DNA from: Autumnicola musiva
GTDB lineage: Bacteria > Bacteroidota > Bacteroidia > Flavobacteriales > Flavobacteriaceae
Direction: 5' to 3'
NCBI RefSeq assembly: GCF_031846585.1
Contig: NZ_JAVRHK010000006.1
Coordinates: 62,001 to 126,000 of the forward strand
DNA: 64,000 bases
The position numbers and the translations under genes were made by a program. Shown one piece after another: positions 16,710-25,816 of this stretch. Position 1 is the first letter of the stretch, and each line of letters begins with the position of its first letter. Under the pieces are notes generated by a model. That model searched no databases. It saw only the letters and a list, made by a program, of their open reading frames with translations, and was not told the origin of the DNA.

Positions 16710-17786
16710 TTAGGAGAAATCAAAGTTTTGATAATAATCAAAAGCTTCATAAATCACCTCATTTGGTACTACACAATCAATTTCAGGTTGACCAATATCT
16801 TTAAGTAGCACAAAATTCACTTTTCCATGCTCATTTTTTTTATCAAATTTCATTAAATCAATAATCTCTTCCAGATCATTTTCCTCAAATTCAATTTTGC
16901 TGTAAATATCAAAAATTTTTGAAGATATCCTACTTAATTTTTCTTCAGGAAAATTTTTTAATTTTTTCGATATAAAAGTGGCAAGAACCATACCTGCAGC
17001 AACAGCTTCTCCATGCAATAAAGAAGGTTTTGAGCTATGGGTTAGAAAATAAGATTCAATGGCATGGCCCAAAGTATGGCCATAGTTAAGTGTTTTGCGG
17101 ATATTTTTTTCAAATGGATCTTTGGTTACTACTTCAGATTTAATCTCAACAGATTTTTTTATGATTTCATCCAGGTCGCTGAGATCAAGATTAGTCAAAT
17201 TTGAAACTTTATTCCAGTAGGCTTCATCCTTAATCAAGCCATGTTTTAAAATTTCAGCCAGTCCACTGCGCATTTCATTTTTAGGAAGGGTTTCCAGATA
17301 AGCGCTGTCAATAATAACCATTTCAGGATCACTAATTACTCCAATTTGATTTTTAAGATTGCCTAAATCAACTCCAGTCTTTCCGCCAACTGAAGCATCA
17401 ACCATGGAAAGTAGGCTAGTGGGAACATTTATATAATGAATACCTCTTTTAAAAGTGCAGGCCACAAAACCTCCAAGATCGGTAACCACACCGCCACCCA
17501 CATTAATGAGCAGGCTTTTTCTGTCGGCACCTAATTCTGAAAGTGCATTCCACACTCCATTACAGGTTTCAAGATTTTTACTTTCTTCTCCTGCCGGAAT
17601 TTCAATGATCTCAAATGCTGAAGGCTCCTCAATTTTACTTAAAAACCGGGCGACGCAATGTTCATGTGTATTAGAATCAACCAAAACAAAAACTTTGGAA
17701 TATTGATTTTTAGCTAAGTAAGTATTAGCAGAATTGTATGCCTCTTTATTATAATAAACTTCACCTTTGTTTACCGGATTTGCCAT
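16710..17786 (-). CDS. aroB: 3-dehydroquinate synthase
   Basis: The 358-aa enzyme makes 3-dehydroquinate from DAHP, the second step of the shikimate pathway. The NAD-binding segment reads NVGGGVVTDLGGFVA near residue 95, followed by VPTSLLSMVDASVGGKTGVD near 121-140 (catalytic Lys in GGKTG). The zinc ligands are Glu near 180 (GLAEILKHG), His in NYGHTLGHAIE near 236 and His in LLHGEAVAAG near 257. No other shikimate gene is nearby. The start codon lies 8 bases after an inverted repeat (17794-17808) in the leader. The gene is divergent from proline dehydrogenase. Confidence 0.95.
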   Translation of the reverse strand: MANPVNKGEVYYNKEAYNSANTYLAKNQYSKVFVLVDSNTHEHCVARFLSKIEEPSAFEIIEIPAGEESKNLETCNGVWNALSELGADRKSLLINVGGGVVTDLGGFVACTFKRGIHYINVPTSLLSMVDASVGGKTGVDLGNLKNQIGVISDPEMVIIDSAYLETLPKNEMRSGLAEILKHGLIKDEAYWNKVSNLTNLDLSDLDEIIKKSVEIKSEVVTKDPFEKNIRKTLNYGHTLGHAIESYFLTHSSKPSLLHGEAVAAGMVLATFISKKLKNFPEEKLSRISSKIFDIYSKIEFEENDLEEIIDLMKFDKKNEHGKVNFVLLKDIGQPEIDCVVPNEVIYEAFDYYQNFDFS

Positions 17787-17793
17787 TGTTCTT

Positions 17794-17808
17794 ACCGTTT
17801 TTAACGGT
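17794..17808 (-). promoter_or_regulatory. Inverted repeat in the aroB leader
   Basis: ACCGTT-TTT-AACGGT is a perfect 6-base-arm repeat just before the aroB start (17786). It could be an operator or a small leader hairpin. Just upstream on the minus strand, TATTTTCG is a one-mismatch -7 element. Confidence 0.35.
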
Positions 17809-17856
17809 CCCGAAAATAAGGAGAATTATTATTTAATAAAATCAAAGTTCAATATT

Positions 17857-17864
17857 TATATTTG
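17857..17864 (+). promoter_or_regulatory. -7 promoter element for proline dehydrogenase
   Basis: TATATTTG fits TAnnTTTG, 18 bases before the start codon at 17883. Confidence 0.55.
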
Positions 17865-17882
17865 CGCAATTATTAATACCTC

Positions 17883-19079
17883 ATGATAAGTAAAAAAATT
17901 TTTAATAATACTGAAACGGCTTTTAAACTGAAGTCTGCTTTGGAACTGGACAGGGCAATTTTTTTGTTCAGCATGATGAAAATGCAAAAGCTGGTAAAGG
18001 CAGGAACTTTCCTGACTAAATTCTCTTTGAAATTACATCTCCCGGTAGAAGGACTTATTAAGAAAACCATTTTTGAACAGTTTTGCGGAGGAGTTACCAC
18101 AGATGATTGCAAACCGGTGATAGAGGAAATGTATAAAGAAGGATTGCACAGCATCCTTGATTATTCGGTGGAAGGAAAGGAAAACGAAGCTCAGTTTAAT
18201 GCTGCCCTGGAGAAAAAATTATCACTTATAAAATTTGCTGATAAAAAAAGTGAACTGCCTTTTTCTGTTTTTAAACCTACCGGAATAGGCCGATTTGAAA
18301 TTTGGGAAAAGGTTACTGAAGGGCTAACGCTTACCCGGGAAGAAAAGGAAGAATGGAAGCGAATTAAAGAGCGGGTTGAGAAACTCTGCAAGGCAGCCCA
18401 TGATCATGACGTAAGATTATATGCCGATGGAGAAGAAAGCTGGATGCAGGGTGCGGCTGATGAGCTCATGGAAGAAATGATGCGCAAATACAATAAGGAA
18501 AAGGCAATTATTTTTAACACCCTGCAGTGTTACCGATGGGACCGCATAGATTATCTGAAAGACCTGCACGAAAAAGCCAAAAAGGAAGGTTTTAAAATTG
18601 GTGCTAAAATCGTTAGGGGAGCTTATATGGAAAAAGAATATGCCAGAGCAAAAAAGCTTGGATATCATACTCCAATTTGTGAAAGTAAAGAAGCGACGGA
18701 TATTAATTTTAATAGTGTAATGTCTTATTCCCTTAACAATTTAGATGATATTTCGGTTTTTATTGGTACTCATAATGAAGTTAGTAATTATCTGGCTTTG
18801 CAGATAATGGAGGATAAGGGGATAGCTTTAGACGATCCGCGAGTTTGGTTTAGTCAACTTTTTGGAATGAGTGATCATATTAGTTATAACCTGGCAAGAA
18901 AAGGCTATAATACCGCTAAACTGGTTCCCTTTGGCCCGGTACGAGATGTTGTTCCATATTTGTTGAGACGTGCCCGGGAAAATACTTCAGTTAAAGGTCA
19001 AACTGGCAGGGAGCTTTCTCTTTTAATGGAAGAGCGGAAAAGAAGAAGCGGGAAATTGAATGAAGCGCACAAGCAATAG
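17883..19079 (+). CDS. Proline dehydrogenase
   Basis: The protein is 398 aa, a monofunctional FAD-dependent PRODH with a long N-terminus as usual in Bacteroidota. The beta/alpha barrel carries DVRLYADGEESWMQ near residue 178, FNTLQCYRWDR near 215, the FAD/substrate strand IGAKIVRGAYMEKEY near 239, GTHNE near 298, and the substrate-binding end motif YLLRRARENTS near 359. It oxidises L-proline to pyrroline-5-carboxylate and passes electrons to quinone. The P5C dehydrogenase step must be encoded elsewhere. It has its own promoter and ends in a strong terminator shared with yebC. Confidence 0.93.
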   Translation: MISKKIFNNTETAFKLKSALELDRAIFLFSMMKMQKLVKAGTFLTKFSLKLHLPVEGLIKKTIFEQFCGGVTTDDCKPVIEEMYKEGLHSILDYSVEGKENEAQFNAALEKKLSLIKFADKKSELPFSVFKPTGIGRFEIWEKVTEGLTLTREEKEEWKRIKERVEKLCKAAHDHDVRLYADGEESWMQGAADELMEEMMRKYNKEKAIIFNTLQCYRWDRIDYLKDLHEKAKKEGFKIGAKIVRGAYMEKEYARAKKLGYHTPICESKEATDINFNSVMSYSLNNLDDISVFIGTHNEVSNYLALQIMEDKGIALDDPRVWFSQLFGMSDHISYNLARKGYNTAKLVPFGPVRDVVPYLLRRARENTSVKGQTGRELSLLMEERKRRSGKLNEAHKQ

Positions 19080-19104
19080 TTTGCAATAATTATAGAACGA
19101 AGAA

Positions 19105-19135
19105 AAGGAGGATTAGCATTTTGCTAATCCTCCTT
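19105..19135. terminator. Bidirectional terminator between proline dehydrogenase and yebC
   Basis: A perfect 14-base stem (19105-19118 with 19122-19135, AAGGAGGATTAGCA and its complement) has loop TTT. The flanking T and A tracts are short but present on both sides. Confidence 0.85.
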
Positions 19136-19151
19136 GTTTGATATTATACAT

Positions 19152-19877
19152 TTATTCTTCAGAAGAAGATTCCTCCATGGTATGATAAACATTTTGTACA
19201 TCATCATCTTCTTCCAGCTTTTCCAGTAATTTTTCAACGTCTTCAGCCTGAACGGGAGAGAGTTTTTTAGTTACCTGTGGAATTCTTTCAAAGCCTGAAG
19301 AAACTATTTCAATATTTCTATTTTCCAGTTCTTTTTGAATACTTCCAAAATTTTCAAATGGTGCGTAGATATGAATACCGTCTTCGTCTTCAAAAACCTC
19401 TTCAGCCCCAAAATCTATTAATTCAAGTTCCAGTTCTTCCGCATCCAGACCTTCAGCATTAATCCTAAAGTTACAGGTATGGTCAAACATAAATTCCACC
19501 GATCCTGATGTGCCCAAATTTCCGTCGCATTTATTAAAATGGGAGCGTACATTTGCCACTGTCCGGTTATTATTATCGGTAGCAGTTTCTACGAGAATGG
19601 CTATACCGTGAGGGGCGTAACCTTCAAATAGTACAATTTTGTAATCTCCCTGGCTTTTATCTGAAGCCCGTTTAATGGCGCGTTCAATATTGTCTTTGGG
19701 CATATTTACGCTCTTGGCGTTTTGGATCACCGCCCGCAGCTTAGAATTACTGTCCGGATCTGGCCCTCCTTCCTTTACTGCCATTACAATATCTTTCCCA
19801 ATACGGGTAAAAGCTTTGGCCATTGCAGACCAACGCTTCATCTTTCTTGCTTTTCTAAATTCGAATGCTCTTCCCAT
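19152..19877 (-). CDS. YebC/PmpR-family regulatory protein
   Basis: At 241 aa the protein matches the family: the N-terminus R..RKMKRWSAMAKAFTRIGKDI is a close variant of the usual AGHSKWA..KH. The second block reads GGPDP..N..LR..I..AK..NMPKDNIERAIKRA (39-70), then YEGYAPHGIAILVE-type strands near 85. The acidic C-terminus ends SSSEE. YebC proteins were described as DNA-binding regulators. More recent work ties related proteins to helping ribosomes through proline stretches, so the name should be held loosely. It has its own -7 element at 19901. Confidence 0.93.
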   Translation of the reverse strand: MGRAFEFRKARKMKRWSAMAKAFTRIGKDIVMAVKEGGPDPDSNSKLRAVIQNAKSVNMPKDNIERAIKRASDKSQGDYKIVLFEGYAPHGIAILVETATDNNNRTVANVRSHFNKCDGNLGTSGSVEFMFDHTCNFRINAEGLDAEELELELIDFGAEEVFEDEDGIHIYAPFENFGSIQKELENRNIEIVSSGFERIPQVTKKLSPVQAEDVEKLLEKLEEDDDVQNVYHTMEESSSEE

Positions 19878-19900
19878 TATATAAAATATAAAATCGGGGA

Positions 19901-19908
19901 CAAAAATA
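19901..19908 (-). promoter_or_regulatory. -7 promoter element for yebC
   Basis: Read on the minus strand this is TATTTTTG, a match to TAnnTTTG 24 bases before the start at 19877. It lies just past the T tract of the upstream gene's terminator, so termination and re-initiation are packed together. Confidence 0.5.
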
Positions 19909-19913
19909 TAAAA

Positions 19914-19945
19914 AAGCTTCTAATCATTTTTATAATCAGAAGCTT
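19914..19945 (-). terminator. Terminator after the pterin dehydratase gene
   Basis: On the minus strand AAGCTTCT (19945-19938) pairs with AGAAGCTT (19921-19914) and is followed by a run of six T. The loop of 16 bases can pair further in part. Confidence 0.7.
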
Positions 19946-19985
19946 CCTTTTCTCTTACCGTGTAATTAAAGAAATACCTGCAGTT

Positions 19986-20273
19986 TTAGCCGGCTTCAAC
20001 AATTTCTTCGATGGCATTTGCCAGCTTAAAATCCTTTTCGGTTACCCCTCCTGCGTCATGAGTGGAAAGTGAAATTTCCAGTTCGTTATACACATTTCCC
20101 CAATTGGGATGGTGCTGCTGGGCTTCGGCCTCAAAAGCAATACGCGTCATTACCGTAAAAGCGTCTTTAAAATTATTAAACTGAAATGAGGTGTGTATGG
20201 CATTTTTGGCATACTTCCAGCCTTCAAGAGTCTCTAGTTTTTTATTGATAGCTTCTTCACTTAATTTTTCCAT
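19986..20273 (-). CDS. 4a-hydroxytetrahydrobiopterin dehydratase
   Basis: The 95-aa protein has the active-site signature of pterin-4a-carbinolamine dehydratases: Glu48, then HHP (54-56), Trp58, His72 and Asp81 (EAQQHHPNW, LSTHDAGGVTEKD). It dehydrates the 4a-hydroxy pterin made by aromatic amino-acid hydroxylases, recycling the cofactor. No phenylalanine hydroxylase gene is in the window. It is 83 bases downstream of the epimerase gene and ends at its own terminator, so it may close the gcvT - epimerase transcript. Confidence 0.93.
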   Translation of the reverse strand: MEKLSEEAINKKLETLEGWKYAKNAIHTSFQFNNFKDAFTVMTRIAFEAEAQQHHPNWGNVYNELEISLSTHDAGGVTEKDFKLANAIEEIVEAG

Positions 20274-20356
20274 AATTGTTGATTTTGAATGTTTAAGTTA
20301 AGGAACAAGGTGTTGAAAGAAAATTCTTGAAAATCAGTTTAATAAAAAATTAACAG

Positions 20357-21172
20357 CTAAAGCTCTTTGCAGCCCTTAATTACATCCTGCACCGTAATAT
20401 GAAGATTGCCCGGCAGCAGATTATCCTTGGGTAAAACGGCAAGAAAACGATCAAAATTGGAATCATAAACGTTCTTAAAAAGCGGATTCTGCATACCTAA
20501 TTCTTCGCAAAGATCTTTAGTGAAATCCCGTTGGTGAACCAAATCTGTGCTGCCAAGATGAAACACACCTTCTCTTTTTCTGTTTATGATATAGTGGATT
20601 TGTTGCGTTACTTTTTGAATTTCAGTAACATTAATCACCACATTTGGAAATACCTCCACTGCTTCTTCTAAATCAATTAATGTTTTAAGCTCTTTTACCC
20701 GAGGGGAATTATACCCGAATACCATTGGCAGTCTTAAAATATTATATTTATGGTTAGGCAATCGCAACAGGGCATTTTCAATTTTGATCTTAAACCTTCC
20801 GTAAATACTTTGAGACAGCGTTTTATCATACTCGTAAGACGGATAATTTGTAAACGCATCAAACACATTAGCGGAAGAAATAAATAGCATTTTGCAGTCG
20901 CTCCGCATAATATATTCCATCGCATAGAAATGGGCTGCTACCTGCGCATCAAAATTTCCCCGAACCGCAGAAATAATTATAGTTGGCTGCAGATTCTCCA
21001 GCAGAACCGTTATATTTTCAGTTTCCATATCGTACTGAAAAAACTGCCGATTTTTGCTGAAGGTTTCATTTTCGGAATAGTACGTTCCATAGGTGTCAAA
21101 AAAAGACCGTAATTCCCTGTATAAAGAATTGCCTATAAATCCGCTACCTCCTAAAATTAATATTTTTTCCAA
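20357..21172 (-). CDS. NAD(P)-dependent epimerase/reductase, extended SDR
   Basis: The protein is 271 aa. The Rossmann motif GGSGFIGN (8-15) binds NAD(P). Ser99-Ser100 (LFISSANVF) and YGRFK near 130 supply the SDR Ser-Tyr-Lys set, and LRLPMVFGY near 149 is typical of RmlD-like sugar-nucleotide reductases. The substrate is unknown; sugar nucleotide is likely by family. It starts 5 bases after the gcvT stop, so it is translated from the gcvT message. There is no sugar-pathway gene beside it to narrow the role. Confidence 0.85.
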   Translation of the reverse strand: MEKILILGGSGFIGNSLYRELRSFFDTYGTYYSENETFSKNRQFFQYDMETENITVLLENLQPTIIISAVRGNFDAQVAAHFYAMEYIMRSDCKMLFISSANVFDAFTNYPSYEYDKTLSQSIYGRFKIKIENALLRLPNHKYNILRLPMVFGYNSPRVKELKTLIDLEEAVEVFPNVVINVTEIQKVTQQIHYIINRKREGVFHLGSTDLVHQRDFTKDLCEELGMQNPLFKNVYDSNFDRFLAVLPKDNLLPGNLHITVQDVIKGCKEL

Positions 21173-21177
21173 ATGAA

Positions 21178-22260
21178 TTATCCTTTATAAAAGGGCAGTT
21201 TCACCTGTGTGGCAGGAATATTTTTCTTCCTTATCTGGATATGAATCTTCTTACCAAGTCCGGCAAATTCTGCTGGTACATACCCAAGACCAATACCTTT
21301 TTCCAGGGAAGGTGACATGGTACCCGACGTTACAATGCCAATAACAGTGCCATTTTTATCAACTATATCATAACCCTGTCTAGGAATCCCACGTTCATCA
21401 AGCATAAATGCAACCAGCTTTCTTGAAGGGCCTTCTTCTTTTTCTTTTTTGAGAGCTTCAGAATTGATAAAATCCTTATTGAATTTAGTAATCCAGCCAA
21501 GGTTGGCTTCAATGGGAGAAGTTTTTTCATCAATGTCATTCCCGTACAGGCTAAAACCCATCTCCAGCCTAAGCGTATCCCTTGCGGCCAGCCCAATTGG
21601 TTTAATGCCGAATTCAGCACCGGCTTCCATAACCCTGTCCCAAATTTGCTCTGCATCTTCATTTCTGAAATATATTTCAAAGCCACCGCTGCCGGTGTAT
21701 CCTGTTGCCGAAATAATCACTTTTTCCACACCTGCGAATTCTGCAACTTCAAAGGTGTAAAATTTCATTTTTTTAAGATCAACTTCAGTTAAAGCCTGCA
21801 TGGCTTCAGCAGCTTTTGGCCCTTGTATAGCAAGAAGGGACATTTCATCTGAAATATCCTTCATGGTGGCGTCCATGGTATTGTGCTGGGAAATCCAATT
21901 CCAGTCCTTTTCAATATTAGAAGCATTTACCACCAACAAAAACTTTTCAGCATTAATCCTGTAAATTATAAGGTCATCTACAATCCCGCCGGTTTCATTG
22001 GGCATACAAGTATATTGTGCCTTTCCGTCCACCAGTTTTGATGCGTCATTGGAAGATATTTTTTGAATGAGTTCCAGGGCGTTTTCTCCCGAAATCAAAA
22101 ATTCACCCATATGAGACACATCAAAAACACCAAGTTTTTCCCGTACATTCTGATGTTCAATATTTACACCATCGTAAGACACCGGCATATTATAACCTGC
22201 AAAAGGAACAATCTTGGCATTCAGAGATTTATGTTTCTCAATAAGGGCAATATCTTTCAT
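21178..22260 (-). CDS. gcvT: Glycine cleavage system T protein (aminomethyltransferase)
   Basis: The protein is 360 aa from ATG 22260 (MKDIALIEKHKSLNAK), the standard GcvT length and start. A 29-residue in-frame extension to 22347 crosses the -7 element and is rejected. It has VPFAGYNMPVSY near residue 18, the catalytic-type Asp in VFDVSHMGE near 43-51, GYTGSGGFEIYF near 182-193 and the C-terminal barrel GIVTSGTMSPSLEKGIGLGYV near 315. It releases ammonia from the aminomethyl lipoyl-H protein and passes the one-carbon unit to tetrahydrofolate. gcvP and gcvH are not in the window. Confidence 0.95.
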   Translation of the reverse strand: MKDIALIEKHKSLNAKIVPFAGYNMPVSYDGVNIEHQNVREKLGVFDVSHMGEFLISGENALELIQKISSNDASKLVDGKAQYTCMPNETGGIVDDLIIYRINAEKFLLVVNASNIEKDWNWISQHNTMDATMKDISDEMSLLAIQGPKAAEAMQALTEVDLKKMKFYTFEVAEFAGVEKVIISATGYTGSGGFEIYFRNEDAEQIWDRVMEAGAEFGIKPIGLAARDTLRLEMGFSLYGNDIDEKTSPIEANLGWITKFNKDFINSEALKKEKEEGPSRKLVAFMLDERGIPRQGYDIVDKNGTVIGIVTSGTMSPSLEKGIGLGYVPAEFAGLGKKIHIQIRKKNIPATQVKLPFYKG

Positions 22261-22277
22261 TTCATATAAAATTTGCG

Positions 22278-22285
22278 CAAATTTA
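22278..22285 (-). promoter_or_regulatory. -7 promoter element for gcvT
   Basis: The minus strand reads TAAATTTG, a match to TAnnTTTG 17 bases before the start at 22260. Confidence 0.55.
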
Positions 22286-22398
22286 TTGATTTCACTTAGA
22301 ATACAATATTTAATTCCCGGTTTTTCTGTGAAAGGCCCTAAATGCATTAGCTACATAGATGTTAGAATGAAATTAAGAAAACTATGGTGTGCATTAAT

Positions 22399-22406
22399 TA
22401 ATTTTG
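22399..22406 (+). promoter_or_regulatory. -7 promoter element for the NAD(P)HX repair gene
   Basis: TAATTTTG fits TAnnTTTG, 20 bases before ATG 22427. It supports that start over in-frame upstream codons that would overlap gcvT. Confidence 0.5.
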
Positions 22407-22426
22407 TAAAACTGAAACTTCATATT

Positions 22427-23959
22427 ATGAAAATATTTTCTGCATCGCAGCTAAAAGAGGCTGATGAGATTACCATAAAAAATCAAAATATTACTTCTGA
22501 AGAACTCATGGAAAGGGCTGCCACTACAGTCTTTCATGAAATACACCGAAGGCTGCAGGGTGCCGCCATTTCTGTTAAAATTTTCTGCGGAATTGGGAAC
22601 AACGGAGGTGATGGTCTGGCAATTAGCCGAATGCTTATTGAACATGGCTATCAGGTAAAGGTTTTTATAGTCAATTATTCCGAGAAAAGGTCTGAAGATT
22701 TTCTTGCGAATTATGACAGGATAAAGAATGTAACCAGGCAATGGCCGGAACTAATAAAAAAAGAAGAGGATTTTCCTGATTTGAATAAAGGAGAATTTGT
22801 TATAGATGCTATTTTTGGTATAGGCCTGAATCGTCCCATTGAAGGCTGGATGGCCAGATTAATAAATCATATTAATAATTCTGATGCCTTTGTTCTTGCC
22901 GTAGATATGCCATCGGGATTATTTCCAGATAGAATTCCCGGTAAGAATGATGCAGTTATAAATGCCGATTTTACCCTTACTTTTCAATCGCCAAAACTGG
23001 TTTTTTTCTTACCTCAAACAATGGATTTTGTAGGCGATATGCAGGTACTGGATATTGGGCTTGATCAAAATTATTTAGCAGAAACCACTACAGATATTCA
23101 GCTAATAAGGAAGGCTGAAGCACATCAACTGTATAATCCCAGGAAAAAGAATTCTCATAAAGGTAGTTATGGGCATGCCCTCACTATTGGCGGGAGCTAT
23201 GGTAAAATAGGAAGTATTTTGCTTACCTCTACAGCCGTTTTGCGTACAGGAGCCGGACTTTGTACTGTTTTTGTACCAAAATGCGGATACAATGTTATCC
23301 AGACAGGCTTGCCTGAAGCTATGGTGATTACTGATGAAAATTTTGAAATGTTAACCAATATCAAAACAGGTTTGGATGCAGATGTGATTTGTTTTGGAGT
23401 GGGGATTGGCACAAGTGAGGAAACAGTCGGTGCTTTTAAAGAACTTCTTGAGAATACTACAAAACCTATGCTTATAGATGCAGATGGCCTAAACATTCTT
23501 TCTAAAAATAATGATTTGCTGGAACTACTTCCGGAAAATTCTGTTTTGACTCCACATCCAAAGGAATTACAGCGATTAATAGGGGAGTGGAATGATGATT
23601 TTCAGAAAATTGATATGGTTAGAAAATTTTGCAGGCAGTATAAGCTAATTATAGTACTTAAAGGAGCTTATACTTTTACCTTTGATGAAAATAACATGTA
23701 TATAAATACCACAGGTAATCCCGGAATGGCAACTGCCGGAAGCGGAGACGTACTTTCAGGAGTTATTACCAGCCTGCTTTCTCAAAAATATGATCCCTTA
23801 ATTGCTGCTGTTTTGGGAGTATACTTACACGGAAGGTCAGGTGATATTTATGCCGAGGAACAATCGTACGAAGGTTTAATATCCGGTGATATTGCTGATA
23901 ACATGGGACGGGCTTATAATGATCTTCTTCGAAGCAATAATAGTGAGAACGATAAGTAA
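22427..23959 (+). CDS. nnr: Bifunctional NAD(P)HX epimerase / ADP-dependent dehydratase
   Basis: This 510-aa fusion has two domains. Residues ~1-210 form the YjeF_N epimerase domain, with GIGNNGGDG (55-63) and DAIFGIGL near 127. Residues ~225-505 form the ribokinase-like dehydratase domain, with the GSYGKIGSI loop near 254 and AGSGD (437-441), where Asp441 is the catalytic base position. It repairs hydrated NADH/NADPH: the first domain interconverts R and S forms, and the second restores NAD(P)H using ADP. The start at ATG 22427 fits the family N-terminus KIFSASQLKEAD. A 71-residue upstream extension of the frame overlaps the divergent gcvT gene and is rejected. Confidence 0.93.
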   Translation: MKIFSASQLKEADEITIKNQNITSEELMERAATTVFHEIHRRLQGAAISVKIFCGIGNNGGDGLAISRMLIEHGYQVKVFIVNYSEKRSEDFLANYDRIKNVTRQWPELIKKEEDFPDLNKGEFVIDAIFGIGLNRPIEGWMARLINHINNSDAFVLAVDMPSGLFPDRIPGKNDAVINADFTLTFQSPKLVFFLPQTMDFVGDMQVLDIGLDQNYLAETTTDIQLIRKAEAHQLYNPRKKNSHKGSYGHALTIGGSYGKIGSILLTSTAVLRTGAGLCTVFVPKCGYNVIQTGLPEAMVITDENFEMLTNIKTGLDADVICFGVGIGTSEETVGAFKELLENTTKPMLIDADGLNILSKNNDLLELLPENSVLTPHPKELQRLIGEWNDDFQKIDMVRKFCRQYKLIIVLKGAYTFTFDENNMYINTTGNPGMATAGSGDVLSGVITSLLSQKYDPLIAAVLGVYLHGRSGDIYAEEQSYEGLISGDIADNMGRAYNDLLRSNNSENDK

Positions 23960-24073
23960 CAGGATATAATAGGAAAAGAAGATATTCAAAATTCTTAAAT
24001 AACAGCAGTCTTATTTGGATTCCTTGAATGGAAGTAAGATTTTTGCAGGAACAGATACTTTTTGTCAAATTTC

Positions 24074-25585
24074 ATGCAAAGCACTCATTACATTACTTCC
24101 GCAGTTTTAGATCTTGAACAGATAGAGGAAATTACTGATCAGAAAAAAATACTGGAACTTAGTGATGAAGCAAGGCTGAATATTACAAAATCCAGGGAAT
24201 ATTTAGATCAGAAAATAACCAGAAGTACTGCACCGGTATACGGTATAAATACCGGTTTTGGGGCACTCTGCAACGTAAAAATATCTTCGGAAAAACTTAC
24301 TGAACTTCAGGAAAATCTGGTAAGATCCCATGCATGCGGAACGGGCGATAGAGTGCGCAAACCTATAGTGAGGTTAATGCTTTTGCTGAAAATACAATCT
24401 CTTAGCTACGGCAATTCGGGTGTTTCTTTAGAAACCGTAAACAGGTTAATAGCGCTTTATAATGAAAATATCCTGCCTGTTATTTATGAACAGGGTTCAT
24501 TGGGAGCCTCAGGAGACCTGGCACCGCTTGCACATCTTGCGCTTCCGTTAATTGGAGACGGTGAAGTTTATTATAAAGAAAAAATTATCAGTGGTCAGGA
24601 AATACTGGAAAAAATGGATTGGGAGCCGGTAAAGCTACAATCCAAAGAAGGGCTGGCCCTGTTGAACGGAACACAATTTATGAGTGCCCATGCTGTTTAT
24701 GCCTTGATAAAATCTTATAAACTTGCTTATTTTTCCGATCTAATAAGTTCAATTTCTATTGATGCCTTTGATTGTAATCTTTCACCGTTTGATGAGCTGG
24801 TGCATATGCTTAGACCGCATAGGGGCCAGGTAAAAACAGCAGAGCGCATAAGAGCTTTCCTGGAAGGTAGTGAAATTGCCTTACAGGAAAAGGAAAATGT
24901 TCAGGATCCTTATTCCTTTCGCTGCATACCTCAGGTGCACGGAGCTACAAAAGATACTCTGGATTTTGTGAGGAAAACGGTCAAAACAGAAATTAATTCG
25001 GTGACCGATAATCCAAATATTTTTATTAAAGCAGATAAGATTATTTCAGGTGGCAATTTTCATGGACAACCGCTGGCTCTTGCCCTGGATTATTTAAGCA
25101 TAGCAATGGCAGAAATGGCAAATATTTCAGAAAGGAGAATCTATCAGCTTGTTTCAGGTCTTCGCGGTTTACCTACTTTTCTTGTGGAAAATCCCGGGTT
25201 GAACAGTGGCTTTATGATTCCGCAGTATACAGCTGCCAGTATTGTTAGCCAGAATAAACAATTAGCCGCTCCGGCGTCAGTAGACTCTATTGTTTCCTCT
25301 AATGGCCAGGAAGATCATGTAAGTATGGGAGCGAACAGCGCAACTAAAAACCTTCAGATTATTGAGAATGTAAATACTGTGCTTGCAATTGAATTATTTA
25401 ATGCTTCTCAGGCTATACATTTTCGTGAGCCTGCCAAAACTTCTCCGATTCTTAATGATTTTCTTTTTGATTTTAGAAGAGAAGTACCTGTTTTTTCTGA
25501 AGATGTGACAATGGCTCCATATATAAAAAAAGCTAAGCTATTTTTAGAAAACCGGGAAATTACGAATGCTTACCTGGGGAATTAA
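24074..25585 (+). CDS. hutH: Histidine ammonia-lyase
   Basis: The protein is 503 aa from ATG 24074. The Ala145-Ser146-Gly147 triad in GSLGASGDLAPLAHL forms the MIO prosthetic group. Tyr in VYGINTGFG near 53 and QDPYSFRCIPQVHGA near 279 also match the family. It converts histidine to urocanate plus ammonia, the first step of histidine breakdown. A TTG 12 bases upstream (24062) is an alternative start, but ATG is preferred. No hutU, hutI or hutG is nearby, so the pathway is split. Other aromatic ammonia-lyases share the fold, but the length and motifs fit HutH best. Confidence 0.93.
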   Translation: MQSTHYITSAVLDLEQIEEITDQKKILELSDEARLNITKSREYLDQKITRSTAPVYGINTGFGALCNVKISSEKLTELQENLVRSHACGTGDRVRKPIVRLMLLLKIQSLSYGNSGVSLETVNRLIALYNENILPVIYEQGSLGASGDLAPLAHLALPLIGDGEVYYKEKIISGQEILEKMDWEPVKLQSKEGLALLNGTQFMSAHAVYALIKSYKLAYFSDLISSISIDAFDCNLSPFDELVHMLRPHRGQVKTAERIRAFLEGSEIALQEKENVQDPYSFRCIPQVHGATKDTLDFVRKTVKTEINSVTDNPNIFIKADKIISGGNFHGQPLALALDYLSIAMAEMANISERRIYQLVSGLRGLPTFLVENPGLNSGFMIPQYTAASIVSQNKQLAAPASVDSIVSSNGQEDHVSMGANSATKNLQIIENVNTVLAIELFNASQAIHFREPAKTSPILNDFLFDFRREVPVFSEDVTMAPYIKKAKLFLENREITNAYLGN

Positions 25586-25812
25586 ATTGTGGTTGCCCAC
25601 TGAAAGATTATACTAAGTTCAATTGCTTCAAAATACAGGGGATTGATAGGGGATCGTTATCTGAATTTCCACCTGCGGTGCATTTATCTATACCAATCCG
25701 CTTATTCACAGCGGTTATGGCTTCAATTTCTTAAAATTGTAGAGCTTCATGTACAAAGAATGTAGCGGAATTCCGGCTCCAATAGATTTGATTATTGCAA
25801 ATACAGGAGAAT
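25586..25812. other. Intergenic region after hutH, nothing assigned
   Basis: About 230 bases lie between convergent hutH and clpC. I find no ORF with neighbour-like codon use, no promoter match and no hutH terminator. The sequence looks like ordinary spacer or decayed DNA. Confidence 0.4.
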
Positions 25813-25816
25813 AAAA

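Noticed and set aside
22261..22347. Longer gcvT start at 22347
   Set aside because: Known GcvT proteins start at the MKDIALIEKH-type site, and the -7 element lies inside the extension.
22214..22426. 71-residue N-terminal extension of the NAD(P)HX repair enzyme
   Set aside because: It overlaps the divergent gcvT gene and both promoters. The family N-terminus matches ATG 22427.
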